DNA of 64,000 bases from Ruminococcus sp. GTDB lineage: Bacteria > Bacillota > Clostridia > Lachnospirales > Lachnospiraceae. Below are positions 37,615-46,035 of this stretch, in pieces. The notes beneath the pieces were generated by a model. It saw only the letters and a list, made by a program, of their open reading frames with translations, did not search any database and was not told the DNA's origin. The stretch spans positions 38,297 to 102,296 of the forward strand of contig JAMPIB010000004.1 of assembly GCA_023663085.1 (NCBI GenBank), written 5' to 3'. Position 1 is the stretch's first letter. Each line of letters starts with the position of its first letter. A program made the position numbers and the translations under genes.

Positions 37615-38154
37615 ATGGATAGAAATGTGAATATAATCTCAGACTCTGCCGGAAATAAGATTGTTGTGATCAATGATATTATTTTTAAAGGGAAAAGGAG
37701 CATAAACTGGAAAGAGGTAGAGAAATATTTAAGACAGTATATAGGTGAATTTTATGAAATTGCAGATACAAAAGAAATCATTTATATAGGTTCGGATTTA
37801 CCAGATGAATATGCCAATTCAAACTATACGTATCATCTAAAAGGAGCAAGTGCAAAAGCAAAAGCCAATGCAGTACAAGGACTTCCAGAAATGATAGAAA
37901 ATGCTACCAGAAAACAGTTTGAAAAGAACAGAAAAGAAAAACATAGCAAAGACGCCCGGTATGGCTGGTACCGATATGAATCAAGATTTGCATTGCCTGT
38001 TTTTGATAAAACTGGAGAAACTGAAAGATATACGGTGTTTCATGTTTTGATGCTCATAAGACATGCAAAAGATGATAAGCTTTATCTGTATGATATTACA
38101 GAAATAAAAAAAGAAACGAGAAACCTTTTCCGGTCAAATGACTTTACTCAGTAG
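37615..38154 (+). CDS. Possible phage/polymorphic-toxin-type nuclease domain protein (PBECR-like)
   Basis: This 179-residue protein is more A+T-rich than its neighbours. The segment KHSKDARYGWYRYESRFALPVF...YTVFHVLMLIRHAKDDKLYLYDITEIKKET resembles a domain I know from phage MuF and mobile-element proteins, placed in the barnase-EndoU-ColicinE5-RelE-like nuclease group. RNase activity is inferred from family memory, not shown. The gene starts 18 nt after the kinase stop, is followed by a terminator-like repeat, and looks acquired. No immunity gene is evident. Confidence 0.6.
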   Translation: MDRNVNIISDSAGNKIVVINDIIFKGKRSINWKEVEKYLRQYIGEFYEIADTKEIIYIGSDLPDEYANSNYTYHLKGASAKAKANAVQGLPEMIENATRKQFEKNRKEKHSKDARYGWYRYESRFALPVFDKTGETERYTVFHVLMLIRHAKDDKLYLYDITEIKKETRNLFRSNDFTQ

Positions 38155-38173
38155 AAGAACTCGTTTCTTTTCA
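38110..38173 (+). terminator. Terminator-like inverted repeat after the PBECR-like gene
   Basis: AAAGAAACGAG (38110-38120) and CTCGTTTCTTT (38160-38170) are perfect 11-bp arms with a 39-nt loop. The first arm lies inside the end of the gene. A second A+T-rich hairpin (AAAGAGA/TCTCTTT, 38185-38200) followed by TTT lies just downstream. Confidence 0.5.
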
Positions 38174-38260
38174 ATCAATATTTTAAAGAGATTTCTCTTT
38201 TTTGTCAACGGGAAATTATGGATTATCTTTATTGCTTATCTTTATTACTTATGAAAGCTA

Positions 38261-38290
38261 TTGTCTTCCATCGCCAGAGTGGTTTATAAT
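38261..38290 (+). promoter_or_regulatory. Predicted sigmaA promoter for ispG-polC
   Basis: TTGTCT (38261-38266), an 18-bp spacer and TATAAT (38285-38290) lie 41 nt upstream of the ispG ATG. This gives ispG its own promoter, separated from rseP by the inserted genes. Confidence 0.65.
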
Positions 38291-38331
38291 GAGATAGTGA
38301 AAAATTTTTAATCCCAAAAGAGGTAACAGCT

Positions 38332-39387
38332 ATGTACAGAGACCATACGAAAGTCGTAAAGATAGGAGACAGGGTGATCGGCGGCGGGAATCCGGTACTG
38401 ATCCAGTCCATGACGAATACAAGAACGGAGGATATCGAGGCAACAGTAGCGCAGATCTTACAGTTAGAGCAGGCCGGCTGCGAGATCATCCGTGCGACGG
38501 TACCGACAATGGAGGCGGCCGGGGCTCTTGCTAAGATCAAGGAGAGGATTCATATCCCGCTGGTGGCGGATATTCATTTTGATTATAAAATGGCGATTGC
38601 GGCCATAGAAAACGGTGCAGATAAGATCCGTATCAATCCGGGTAATATCGGCGGCAGAGAAAAGGTGGCGGCAGTCGTGGCGGCGGCCAAAGAAAGGAAC
38701 ATACCGATACGGGTCGGCGTCAACAGCGGTTCTTTGGAGAAAGAACTGGTAGAGAAGTATCATGGCGTAACGGCACAAGGAATCGTAGAGAGCGCCCTCG
38801 ATAAAGTACATATGATAGAAGAGGCGGGTTATGATAATCTGGTCATCAGTATTAAATCTTCGGATGTTTTAATGTGCGTTAAGGCACATGAGATTTTGGC
38901 TAGGAAGTCGGATTATCCGCTGCATGTGGGGATTACGGAGTCGGGGACGCTGCTCAGCGGTAATATCAAATCGGGAATCGGACTCGGTATTATTCTCTAT
39001 CAGGGAATCGGCGATACGATACGGGTATCTTTGACAGGCGATCCGGTGGAAGAGATTAAGTCGGCGAAGCTGATCCTGCGGACGCTGGGACTGCGAAAAG
39101 GCGGTATCGAGGTGGTTTCCTGTCCGACATGCGGCCGGACGAAAATAGATTTGATCAGTCTGGCGAATCAGGTGGAGGCCATGGTGGCTGATATCCCGTT
39201 AGATATCAAGGTGGCGGTCATGGGATGTGCAGTCAACGGCCCCGGAGAGGCGAAAGAGGCTGATATCGGCATTGCGGGCGGTATCGGTGAGGGGCTTTTG
39301 ATAAAGCGTGGAGAGATTGTACGGAAAGTGCCGGAAGAAGAGTTACTAAATGCGCTGCGGGAGGAACTGCTGCACTGGGACACATAG
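38332..39387 (+). CDS. ispG: 4-hydroxy-3-methylbut-2-enyl-diphosphate synthase
   Basis: IspG is the iron-sulfur enzyme of the penultimate MEP pathway step. Cysteines for the cluster lie in [12 protein letters not shown] and [17 protein letters not shown]. The TIM barrel begins [18 protein letters not shown], with [13 protein letters not shown] inside. It is 351 residues. AAGAGGTAA precedes the ATG. polC follows 15 nt downstream. Confidence 0.97.
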   Translation: MYRDHTKVVKIGDRVIGGGNPVLIQSMTNTRTEDIEATVAQILQLEQAGCEIIRATVPTMEAAGALAKIKERIHIPLVADIHFDYKMAIAAIENGADKIRINPGNIGGREKVAAVVAAAKERNIPIRVGVNSGSLEKELVEKYHGVTAQGIVESALDKVHMIEEAGYDNLVISIKSSDVLMCVKAHEILARKSDYPLHVGITESGTLLSGNIKSGIGLGIILYQGIGDTIRVSLTGDPVEEIKSAKLILRTLGLRKGGIEVVSCPTCGRTKIDLISLANQVEAMVADIPLDIKVAVMGCAVNGPGEAKEADIGIAGGIGEGLLIKRGEIVRKVPEEELLNALREELLHWDT

Positions 39388-39402
39388 AATGGGAGAATTG
39401 TT

Positions 39403-42400
39403 TTGGCGAAGAAATTTTTTGAGGTATTTCCGACTTTAAAACTGGATAGCGGGATGATAGACCTGTTCGAGCAGGTCATGGTGGAAAAGGTTTCGGCGAC
39501 GAAGCGCAAAGATTTTCTGCGGATTTATATTTCTTCGGAGCGGCTGATCTTAAAAGAAGATATCTTCCGCGCAGAGAGAGAGATGAAAAGGCAGTTTTTC
39601 CCCAACGCGCCGCTTACGCTGCGTATTTATGAGAAGTACCGTCTTTCCGCGCAGTATAATCCGGAGAAACTTATGGATATCTACCGGGAGAGTATTTTAC
39701 TGGAACTGCGGGAGTACTCGCCGATTGAATATAATCTTTTTAAGAATGCGGATATTACCTATCCTTCTGAAAAACAGATCATGCTGACCATTGAAGATAC
39801 CGTTATGGGTAAAGGCAAGGCGGAAGAACTCGTGCGTATCCTGGAAAAAATTTATAATGAAAGATGCGGGGTATCGGTGGAGGTGCTGACAGCCTATAAA
39901 GAACATAAAGCCGGAAAGCATAAAGAAGATGACGATAAAAAACTGGCAATGCAGATCGCGGAAATTTCGGCAAGGGCAGGATATGGAAGGCAGAGCGTGA
40001 AAGAAGAAAGTATCTCCGAAGGAACAGAGTCCGGTGGCGATACGATGGAATTGACCGGAATGGTCAATGCGGACGGAGCCGATGCACATGCACAGAAAAC
40101 GGCCGGGATGAGTGTTTTGTCCGGCGGGGCAGATTCGGCTTCTGCGGCGGGTCAGGCAGCGGCGTCCGGCAAGGGCGCCGATGCCAGAAGAGCCTTGAAG
40201 CGTTCCGATAACCCGGATGTTTTATTCGGCAGGGATTTTGAAGAAGAGGCCATGCCGATAAGTGAAGTTATAGGGGAGATCGGCGATATTGTCATCCGCG
40301 GTAAAATTTTAAATATGGACAAACGTGAGATTAAAAACGAAAGAATGATTATGATCTATGACGTGTCCGATTTTACCGATACAATGACAATTAAACTATT
40401 TATTGCCAGTGACCAGTATGATGAATTGACGGCGGAAATGAAACCGGGCGCTTTCGTGAAGATCAAGGGTACGGCCATGGTGGATAAATTCGACCATGAA
40501 CTGACGGTCGGCTCTGTTTATGGTGTAAAAAAGATTCCCGATTTTACGGTGTCGCGTATGGATACCAGCGTACATAAGCGGGTGGAACTGCACTGTCATA
40601 CGAAGATGAGCGACATGGACGGGGTATCGGAAGTCAAGGATATTGTAAAACGGGCCTATAAATGGGGGCATCCGGCGATTGCCATCACAGACCACGGCGT
40701 GTTGCAGTCTTTTCCCGACGCCAATCATGTCTGGGAAGATTTATGGAAGGCCGAGAAAAGTAAAAGAAAAGAAGCGGGCGAAGAAGAACCGGACAAGCAG
40801 GATTTTTTTAAGATCATCTACGGCGTAGAGGCTTATCTGGTAGACGACTTAAAAGAAATCGTTACCAATGGTAAGGGACAGGATTTATCGGCTTCATTTG
40901 TGGTCTTTGATATTGAAACAACGGGTTTTTCTCCGGTCAATAACAGGATTATTGAGATCGGCGCCGTGAGGGTGGAAAACGGAGAGATCACGGACAGATT
41001 TTCCGCCTTTGTCAATCCGGATGTACCGATTCCCTATGAGATAGAGAAACTGACGGGTATCCGTGACGATATGGTCATAAATGAGCCGCAGATTGAGGTG
41101 ATTTTGCCGCAGTTTCTGGCTTTTTGTAAAGATGCGGTCTTAGTGGCGCACAATGCCGGCTTTGATATGGGTTTTATTATGGAAAACTGTGACAGGCTAA
41201 GTATCGGGCATGATTTTACCTATGTCGATACGGTGGGGATTGCCAGAGTTCTGCTGCCCGGACAGGCCAAACATACGTTAGACGCGGTGGCTAAGACGCT
41301 GGGTGTTTCGCTGGAGAATCATCACCGGGCGGTGGATGATGCGGAGGCGACAGCAGAGATCTTTGTCAAATTCATTCCCATGCTGCGGGATATGGGGGCG
41401 GATACGCTTGCTAAAGTGAACGCTTTGGGTAAATCCAGTCCTGATATTGTCAAAAAACTGCCGACTTATCATGCCATTATTATAGCGAAAAATAACGTGG
41501 GGCGTATGAATCTATACCGCCTCGTTTCAGAATCCCATCTGAATTATTTTGCCAGAAGACCGAGGATACCAAAGAGCCTGCTTATGGAGTACAGAGAGGG
41601 ACTGCTGCTGGGGAGCGCCTGTGAGGCGGGGGAACTTTACCGCGCGCTCTTAGATGGCAAGTCGGATGCGGAGATCGCCAGACTGGTCCGTTTTTATGAT
41701 TATCTGGAAATCCAGCCGCTGAGCAATAACCAGTTCATGATAGAATCGGAGAAACTGCCGAACATTAATTCCATGGAAGATATCATGGAGATCAATAAAA
41801 AAATCGTCAGACTGGGGGAGCAGTTCCACAAACCTGTTGTGGCGACCTGCGATGTGCATTTTCTGGACCCGGAAGACGAAGTATACCGGCGCATTATCAT
41901 GGCCGGGCAGCATTTTTCCGACGCGGATAACCAGGCGCCGTTATATCTGCGGACAACGGAAGAGATGCTTCATGAATTTGCTTATCTGGGCAGCGATAAG
42001 GCGACAGAGGTTGTCATTACCAATACGAACCGCATTGCGGATATGATAGAGTCCATGTCTCCGGTACGGCCGGATAAGTGTCCGCCGGTCATTGCCGACA
42101 GCGATAAGCAGCTGACGGATATCTGTTATAAAAAGGCGCATGAACTGTACGGTGAAACGTTACCGCAGATCGTGGAGGAGCGTCTGGAAAAAGAACTGCA
42201 TTCTATTATCTCCAATGGTTTTGCGGTCATGTACATCATAGCGCAGAAATTAGTGTGGAAATCCGTAGAAGACGGCTATCTGGTGGGTTCGAGAGGCTCT
42301 GTCGGCTCTTCTTTTGTGGCCAACATGGCGGGTATTACTGAAGTAAACTCCTTAAGTCCCCATTATCTGTGTCCGAACTGCCATTATTATGACTTTGATT

Positions 42401-43980
42401 CGGAGGAAGTGCGGGCCTTCAGCGGCGGCGCCGGATGCGATATGCCGGATAAAGACTGCCCAGTGTGCGGTAAACCGTTACAAAAAGAAGGGTTTGACAT
42501 TCCGTTTGAGACTTTTTTAGGGTTTAAAGGCGATAAAGAGCCGGATATTGATTTAAATTTTTCGGGCGAGTATCAGAGTAAGGCGCATAAGTATACGGAA
42601 GTGATTTTCGGATACGGACAGACTTACCGCGCGGGAACGATAGGGACGCTGGCGGATAAGACGGCTTACGGTTATGTGAAAAATTATTATGAAGACCATG
42701 GCGTACAGAAAAGGGTCTGTGAGATCAACCGCCTTGTTTCCGGCTGTACCGGTGTCAGAAGAAGCACCGGTCAGCATCCGGGCGGCATCGTCGTGCTGCC
42801 GGTGGGAGAGGATATCAATTCCTTTACCCCTGTCCAGCATCCGGCCAATGATATGAAAACGGATATCGTAACGACGCATTTTGATTACCATTCGATTGAC
42901 CACAATCTTTTGAAGTTAGATATTCTTGGTCATGATGATCCGACGATGATCCGTATGCTCCAGGATATGACGGGAATCGACCCGGTTAAGATTCCGCTGG
43001 ATGATAAACAGGTCATGTCTCTGTTTGCCTCTACGGAGGCGCTGGGTATTACGCCCGAACAGATTGGCGGCTGTAAATTAGGCTGTCTTGGCATTCCGGA
43101 ATTTGGTACGGAGTTTGCCATGCAGATGGTCATTGACGCCAAGCCGAAATGCTTCACCGACCTGGTGCGTATCGCGGGACTGGCGCACGGGACGGATGTC
43201 TGGCTCGGTAACGCCCAGACCTTGATAGAAGAGGGCAAGGCTACGATATCTACGGCGATCTGCTGTCGTGACGATATTATGATATATTTGATGAACATGG
43301 GCGTGGAGCCTGCGCTTTCTTTTACCATTATGGAAAGCGTGCGCAAGGGTAAGGGCTTAAAACCCGAATGGGAAGAAGCCATGATAGCGGCCAAGGTGCC
43401 GGATTGGTATATCTGGTCCTGTAAAAAAATCAAGTATATGTTCCCGAAGGCACATGCGGCGGCCTATGTTATGATGGCCTGGCGTATCGCTTATTGTAAG
43501 ATTAATTATCCCCTGGCTTATTACGCGGCATTTTTCAGTATCCGTGCGTCGGGATTTTCTTATGAACTGATGTGTCAGGGCGAGCAGCATCTGAAGAATA
43601 TGATGGCGGATTATAAGCGCAGGAGCGATACGCTAACCAAAAAAGAGCAGGATTCTTACCGCGACATGAAGATCGTGCAGGAGATGTATGCCAGAGGGTT
43701 TACATTTGTACCGATTGATATTTTTACCGCGCAGGCCAGACTGTTTCAGGTGGAAGGCGTCAATCAGCTGATGCCCTCGTTAAACAGCATCGATGGTCTG
43801 GGTGAAAAAGCGGCGGATGCGGTGGTAGAAGCCGCCAAAGACGGGCCGTTTTTATCCAAGGATGATTTCAGGCAGCGCACCAAAGTATCCGCAACGGTAA
43901 CCGAACTTATGGACAGTCTGGGACTGCTTGGTAATCTGCCGGAGTCGAACCAGATCAGTCTGTTTGATTTTGCAATGTAG
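39403..43980 (+). CDS. polC: DNA polymerase III alpha subunit, Gram-positive type PolC
   Basis: PolC is the main replicative polymerase of low-GC Gram-positives. Domains in order: N-terminal domain; OB fold (about 290-385, ISEVIGEIGDIVIRGKIL); PHP domain (H397 in HCHTKMSDMDG); inserted DEDD 3'-5' exonuclease (D503 and E505 in FDIETTGFS, HHRAVDDAEAT); polymerase core with VGSRGSVGSSFVANM and PDIDLNFSGEYQ; then HhH region. It is 1,525 residues, longer than usual mainly through an A/G-rich linker near 200-270. It starts with TTG after GGGAG. Confidence 0.97.
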   Translation: MAKKFFEVFPTLKLDSGMIDLFEQVMVEKVSATKRKDFLRIYISSERLILKEDIFRAEREMKRQFFPNAPLTLRIYEKYRLSAQYNPEKLMDIYRESILLELREYSPIEYNLFKNADITYPSEKQIMLTIEDTVMGKGKAEELVRILEKIYNERCGVSVEVLTAYKEHKAGKHKEDDDKKLAMQIAEISARAGYGRQSVKEESISEGTESGGDTMELTGMVNADGADAHAQKTAGMSVLSGGADSASAAGQAAASGKGADARRALKRSDNPDVLFGRDFEEEAMPISEVIGEIGDIVIRGKILNMDKREIKNERMIMIYDVSDFTDTMTIKLFIASDQYDELTAEMKPGAFVKIKGTAMVDKFDHELTVGSVYGVKKIPDFTVSRMDTSVHKRVELHCHTKMSDMDGVSEVKDIVKRAYKWGHPAIAITDHGVLQSFPDANHVWEDLWKAEKSKRKEAGEEEPDKQDFFKIIYGVEAYLVDDLKEIVTNGKGQDLSASFVVFDIETTGFSPVNNRIIEIGAVRVENGEITDRFSAFVNPDVPIPYEIEKLTGIRDDMVINEPQIEVILPQFLAFCKDAVLVAHNAGFDMGFIMENCDRLSIGHDFTYVDTVGIARVLLPGQAKHTLDAVAKTLGVSLENHHRAVDDAEATAEIFVKFIPMLRDMGADTLAKVNALGKSSPDIVKKLPTYHAIIIAKNNVGRMNLYRLVSESHLNYFARRPRIPKSLLMEYREGLLLGSACEAGELYRALLDGKSDAEIARLVRFYDYLEIQPLSNNQFMIESEKLPNINSMEDIMEINKKIVRLGEQFHKPVVATCDVHFLDPEDEVYRRIIMAGQHFSDADNQAPLYLRTTEEMLHEFAYLGSDKATEVVITNTNRIADMIESMSPVRPDKCPPVIADSDKQLTDICYKKAHELYGETLPQIVEERLEKELHSIISNGFAVMYIIAQKLVWKSVEDGYLVGSRGSVGSSFVANMAGITEVNSLSPHYLCPNCHYYDFDSEEVRAFSGGAGCDMPDKDCPVCGKPLQKEGFDIPFETFLGFKGDKEPDIDLNFSGEYQSKAHKYTEVIFGYGQTYRAGTIGTLADKTAYGYVKNYYEDHGVQKRVCEINRLVSGCTGVRRSTGQHPGGIVVLPVGEDINSFTPVQHPANDMKTDIVTTHFDYHSIDHNLLKLDILGHDDPTMIRMLQDMTGIDPVKIPLDDKQVMSLFASTEALGITPEQIGGCKLGCLGIPEFGTEFAMQMVIDAKPKCFTDLVRIAGLAHGTDVWLGNAQTLIEEGKATISTAICCRDDIMIYLMNMGVEPALSFTIMESVRKGKGLKPEWEEAMIAAKVPDWYIWSCKKIKYMFPKAHAAAYVMMAWRIAYCKINYPLAYYAAFFSIRASGFSYELMCQGEQHLKNMMADYKRRSDTLTKKEQDSYRDMKIVQEMYARGFTFVPIDIFTAQARLFQVEGVNQLMPSLNSIDGLGEKAADAVVEAAKDGPFLSKDDFRQRTKVSATVTELMDSLGLLGNLPESNQISLFDFAM

Positions 43981-44063
43981 GCTGTGTCATTTTGCGTTGC
44001 AGGCTTTCTTTACAAGCCGCCTGCAAAATGATATACTCAAAAACAAAAAGGAGGAATTTTGAT

Positions 44064-44639
44064 ATGTCACATGGTCACAAAGGAATTGCAGCAGACGACG
44101 CGCTGCTTAAATTACAACAGGGGAATGAAAAATATTTAAAGGCGTCCGCAAATCCGGGAGACATTTCTCCTGCGATCCGTAAAGATACCTGCGAAAACGG
44201 GCAGCATCCATATGCGATCGTGATTACCTGTTCTGATTCGCGTGTGATACCGGAGAGTATTTTTTCAGCAGGTATCGGCGAACTGTTTACCATCCGCGTG
44301 GCGGGAAATGTTGTCAATGACTTTCAGATTGGCAGCGTGGAATACGCGGCGGATCATCTGGGAACCAATCTGGTCGTAGTGCTGGGACATACGCATTGCG
44401 GAGCTGTAGGAGCGGCAGTAGCCGGAGGTGCCGAAGGCTTTATCCAGTCTATCACGGATGAAATTAAAACGGCGATCGGCGGGGAAAAAGACGAGTATAA
44501 GGCCAGCTGTCTGAACGTAAAGCACAGCATCAAAAAGATTGAAGAGAGCTTACATATCCCTGCAGGAGGAGAGAAAGACGGCGTGAAAGTAGTCGGTGCC
44601 ATCTATCATATCGACGATGGACATGTGGAGTTTATGTAA
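44064..44639 (+). CDS. Beta-class carbonic anhydrase
   Basis: The enzyme interconverts CO2 and bicarbonate. Zinc ligands lie in CSDSR (Cys and Asp) and HTHCGAVG (His and Cys). I chose the ATG 9 nt after AAAGGAGG (44048-44054); an upstream in-frame start adds 24 residues with no similarity. It is 191 residues. A strong terminator follows directly. Confidence 0.94.
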   Translation: MSHGHKGIAADDALLKLQQGNEKYLKASANPGDISPAIRKDTCENGQHPYAIVITCSDSRVIPESIFSAGIGELFTIRVAGNVVNDFQIGSVEYAADHLGTNLVVVLGHTHCGAVGAAVAGGAEGFIQSITDEIKTAIGGEKDEYKASCLNVKHSIKKIEESLHIPAGGEKDGVKVVGAIYHIDDGHVEFM

Positions 44640-44656
44640 TATAGTTTCGTTTTTGG

Positions 44657-44683
44657 GGACCGGTAATTTCACCGGTCCTTTTT
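44657..44683 (+). terminator. Strong rho-independent terminator after carbonic anhydrase
   Basis: GGACCGGT and ACCGGTCC form a perfect 8-bp GC-rich stem with loop AATTTC, followed by TTTTT. Confidence 0.92.
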
Positions 44684-44716
44684 GTGTCCATTTTTGTGCC
44701 CCTTTTTTGCTGTGTT

Positions 44717-44725
44717 CATATAATA
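44717..44725 (+). promoter_or_regulatory. Possible promoter -10 element upstream of the split gene
   Basis: CATATAATA contains a sigmaA-type TATAAT (44719-44724) and also matches the CATANNNTA pattern of mother-cell sporulation sigma factors. No convincing -35 is visible for either. It lies just upstream of palindromic element copy 1. Confidence 0.35.
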
Positions 44726-44735
44726 GAGCATACGG

Positions 44736-44965
44736 ATAATCACGAAACTCCGAGGCGGGTCGGCAGAGGGTAAAGGACGGGAGGCGGCGGAAAAAGGATT
44801 CTGCTGCAAGGCCCTATAAAAACGCCGGTGGTTAGCGAGGTTCTTCACGAGCTTAGCACCGTTGCGCTTTTTATCGGAGCGAAAGCGTGCCTTAAAGCAG
44901 AAACTTTTTCCACGCCTTCCGTCCTTTACCCTCTACCGGCTCAACCCTCGGAGTTTCGTGATTAT
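44736..44965. repeat. Palindromic structured element, copy 1
   Basis: This 230-bp sequence is nearly fully self-complementary. The outer arms 44736-44755 and 44946-44965 are perfect 20-bp inverted repeats; 44766-44780 pairs with 44919-44933 (15 bp); AGGCG/CGCCT, GAAAAAG/CTTTTTC and CTGCT/AGCAG follow. The 105-nt core (44799-44903) continues the stem with AAGGC/GCCTT, TAAAAA/TTTTTA and CGGTG/CACCG. The core is 97/105 identical to copy 2. It lies between a possible promoter and the start codon of the split peptidoglycan-binding gene. No direct target duplication is evident. Confidence 0.85.
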
Positions 44966-44996
44966 ACACAGCAGAAAGAAAAGGAGAAATGAGCTT

Positions 44997-45626
44997 ATGG
45001 CTATCGGTTACTTGCTCATACAGGCGAAAACGGCGCGTGACGCGGTTCCTCTGGAAGGCGTACAGATCAGGATCACGGATGATGAAGGACGCGGTGTGTA
45101 TGAATTGACAACGGATGAAAGCGGGAATGCGCCGCTGGTTTCTTTGGAAACGGTCGGAAAGGCTGTTTCTCTGGAACCGAATTATATCGGGAATCCTTAT
45201 GTAAGTTATAATGTTCTGGCGCTGGCACAGGGATTTAATTCTGTCTATATTGCCGGGATACCCATTTATGAGGGGGAAACGGCGATTCAGACGCTTACGC
45301 TTGTGCCGATGGAAGAGATGCAGCGTTCTCCGGAAACAATGGAAATTACCCTGAATAAACCTGCAGCCTCCATGCGCGGAGGGCGTTATCAGGAGGCGCC
45401 CGTTGAGGAACCGCGGATTTTACGGCAGGTAGTTATCCCTGACCCGATCACGGTGCATTTGGGAAGACCTTCCGTTTATGCCTCTAATGTGCAGGTCTCT
45501 TTTCCGGATTATGTGAAAAACGTCGCCAGCAGCGAAATCTATCCGACGTGGCCGGAGGCGGCCCTGCGGGCTAATATTTACGCTATCATCACCTTTGCGT
45601 TAAACAGGGTTTTTACGGAATGGTAG
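44997..45626 (+). CDS. Peptidoglycan-binding/LysM protein, 5' part of interrupted gene
   Basis: These 209 codons are the first part of a gene split by a 3,007-bp element. A beta-sandwich-like region (LEGVQIRITDDEGRGVYELTTDESGNAPLV) leads to PTWPEAALRANIYAIITFALNRVFTEW, which breaks off at a TAG created by the element boundary. The 3' part resumes with YRSRGYNFDITNS. Joining at the shared GGTA gives an uninterrupted frame. The start is supported by AAAGGAGAA. There is no signal peptide. A truncated product may still be made. Confidence 0.85.
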   Translation: MAIGYLLIQAKTARDAVPLEGVQIRITDDEGRGVYELTTDESGNAPLVSLETVGKAVSLEPNYIGNPYVSYNVLALAQGFNSVYIAGIPIYEGETAIQTLTLVPMEEMQRSPETMEITLNKPAASMRGGRYQEAPVEEPRILRQVVIPDPITVHLGRPSVYASNVQVSFPDYVKNVASSEIYPTWPEAALRANIYAIITFALNRVFTEW

Positions 45627-45645
45627 CGGAATCAACGGCAATTCG
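45622..45645. other. Left attachment junction (attL) of the serine-recombinase element
   Basis: Host sequence ends ...GGAATGGTA and the element begins GCGGAATCAACGG. The shared core GGTA is at 45622-45625. The element-side half-site has CGGAA (45627-45631), a 7-nt spacer and CAATTCG (45639-45645). These mirror TTCCG and CGAATTG at the right junction, with equal spacing. Confidence 0.85.
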
Positions 45646-45655
45646 AGAATGAGAC

Positions 45656-45671
45656 ATGCCCAAGAGGGCAT
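45656..45671. repeat. Short hairpin at the left end of the element
   Basis: ATGCCC and GGGCAT pair across loop AAGA. A similar ATGCC/GGCAT hairpin occurs at 49972-49985 outside the element. Its role is unknown. Confidence 0.55.
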
Positions 45672-45708
45672 AGGATTGCATTAAGAAGCATGAAAATGGG
45701 GAAATGCG

Positions 45709-46035
45709 GTGCTGAGCAGAGATTTTGCGTATAAGGAATCTGAGCAGGCGGAAGAGAAATGTGAGGCGTATGAACGGAAAGAGACGGAATGTGCAAAACA
45801 GGGATGGAAAGAGGTAGAATGTACAGAAACAGGGCAGGGCGGCATGAAAGTCATCGTGGAGTTTTCCCAAAAAACAGATAGCCGTGAAAAAAATACCGGC
45901 CATGAGGAAACGGTCAGGCAGGAGATACAGGAACTTCTGATAGACATGCTGCGGGAGCATTACAGGAAAAGTTCAGTCCAGAGTTCCGCCCAAAGTTCCG
46001 CAGAAAATGTTTCCGGGGGAGCAGATGTTTTATGA
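45709..46035 (+). CDS. Small protein overlapping the recombinase gene; possible recombination accessory factor
   Basis: This 108-residue acidic protein is unrecognised. The central part MKVIVEFSQKTDSREKNTGHEETVRQEIQELLIDMLREHYRK looks folded, with a beta strand and a helix, between a Glu/Cys-rich start and a Ser-rich end. It starts with GTG after GGGGAA. Its stop overlaps the recombinase ATG by 4 nt (ATGA), a sign of translational coupling. A directionality factor or recombinase partner is a guess from position only. Confidence 0.6.
   Translation: MLSRDFAYKESEQAEEKCEAYERKETECAKQGWKEVECTETGQGGMKVIVEFSQKTDSREKNTGHEETVRQEIQELLIDMLREHYRKSSVQSSAQSSAENVSGGADVL

Noticed and set aside
44736-44965. 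Palindromic copy 1 as a simple intrinsic terminator
   Set aside because: A strong terminator already lies at 44657-44683, the stem is far longer than any terminator, and no T run follows it.
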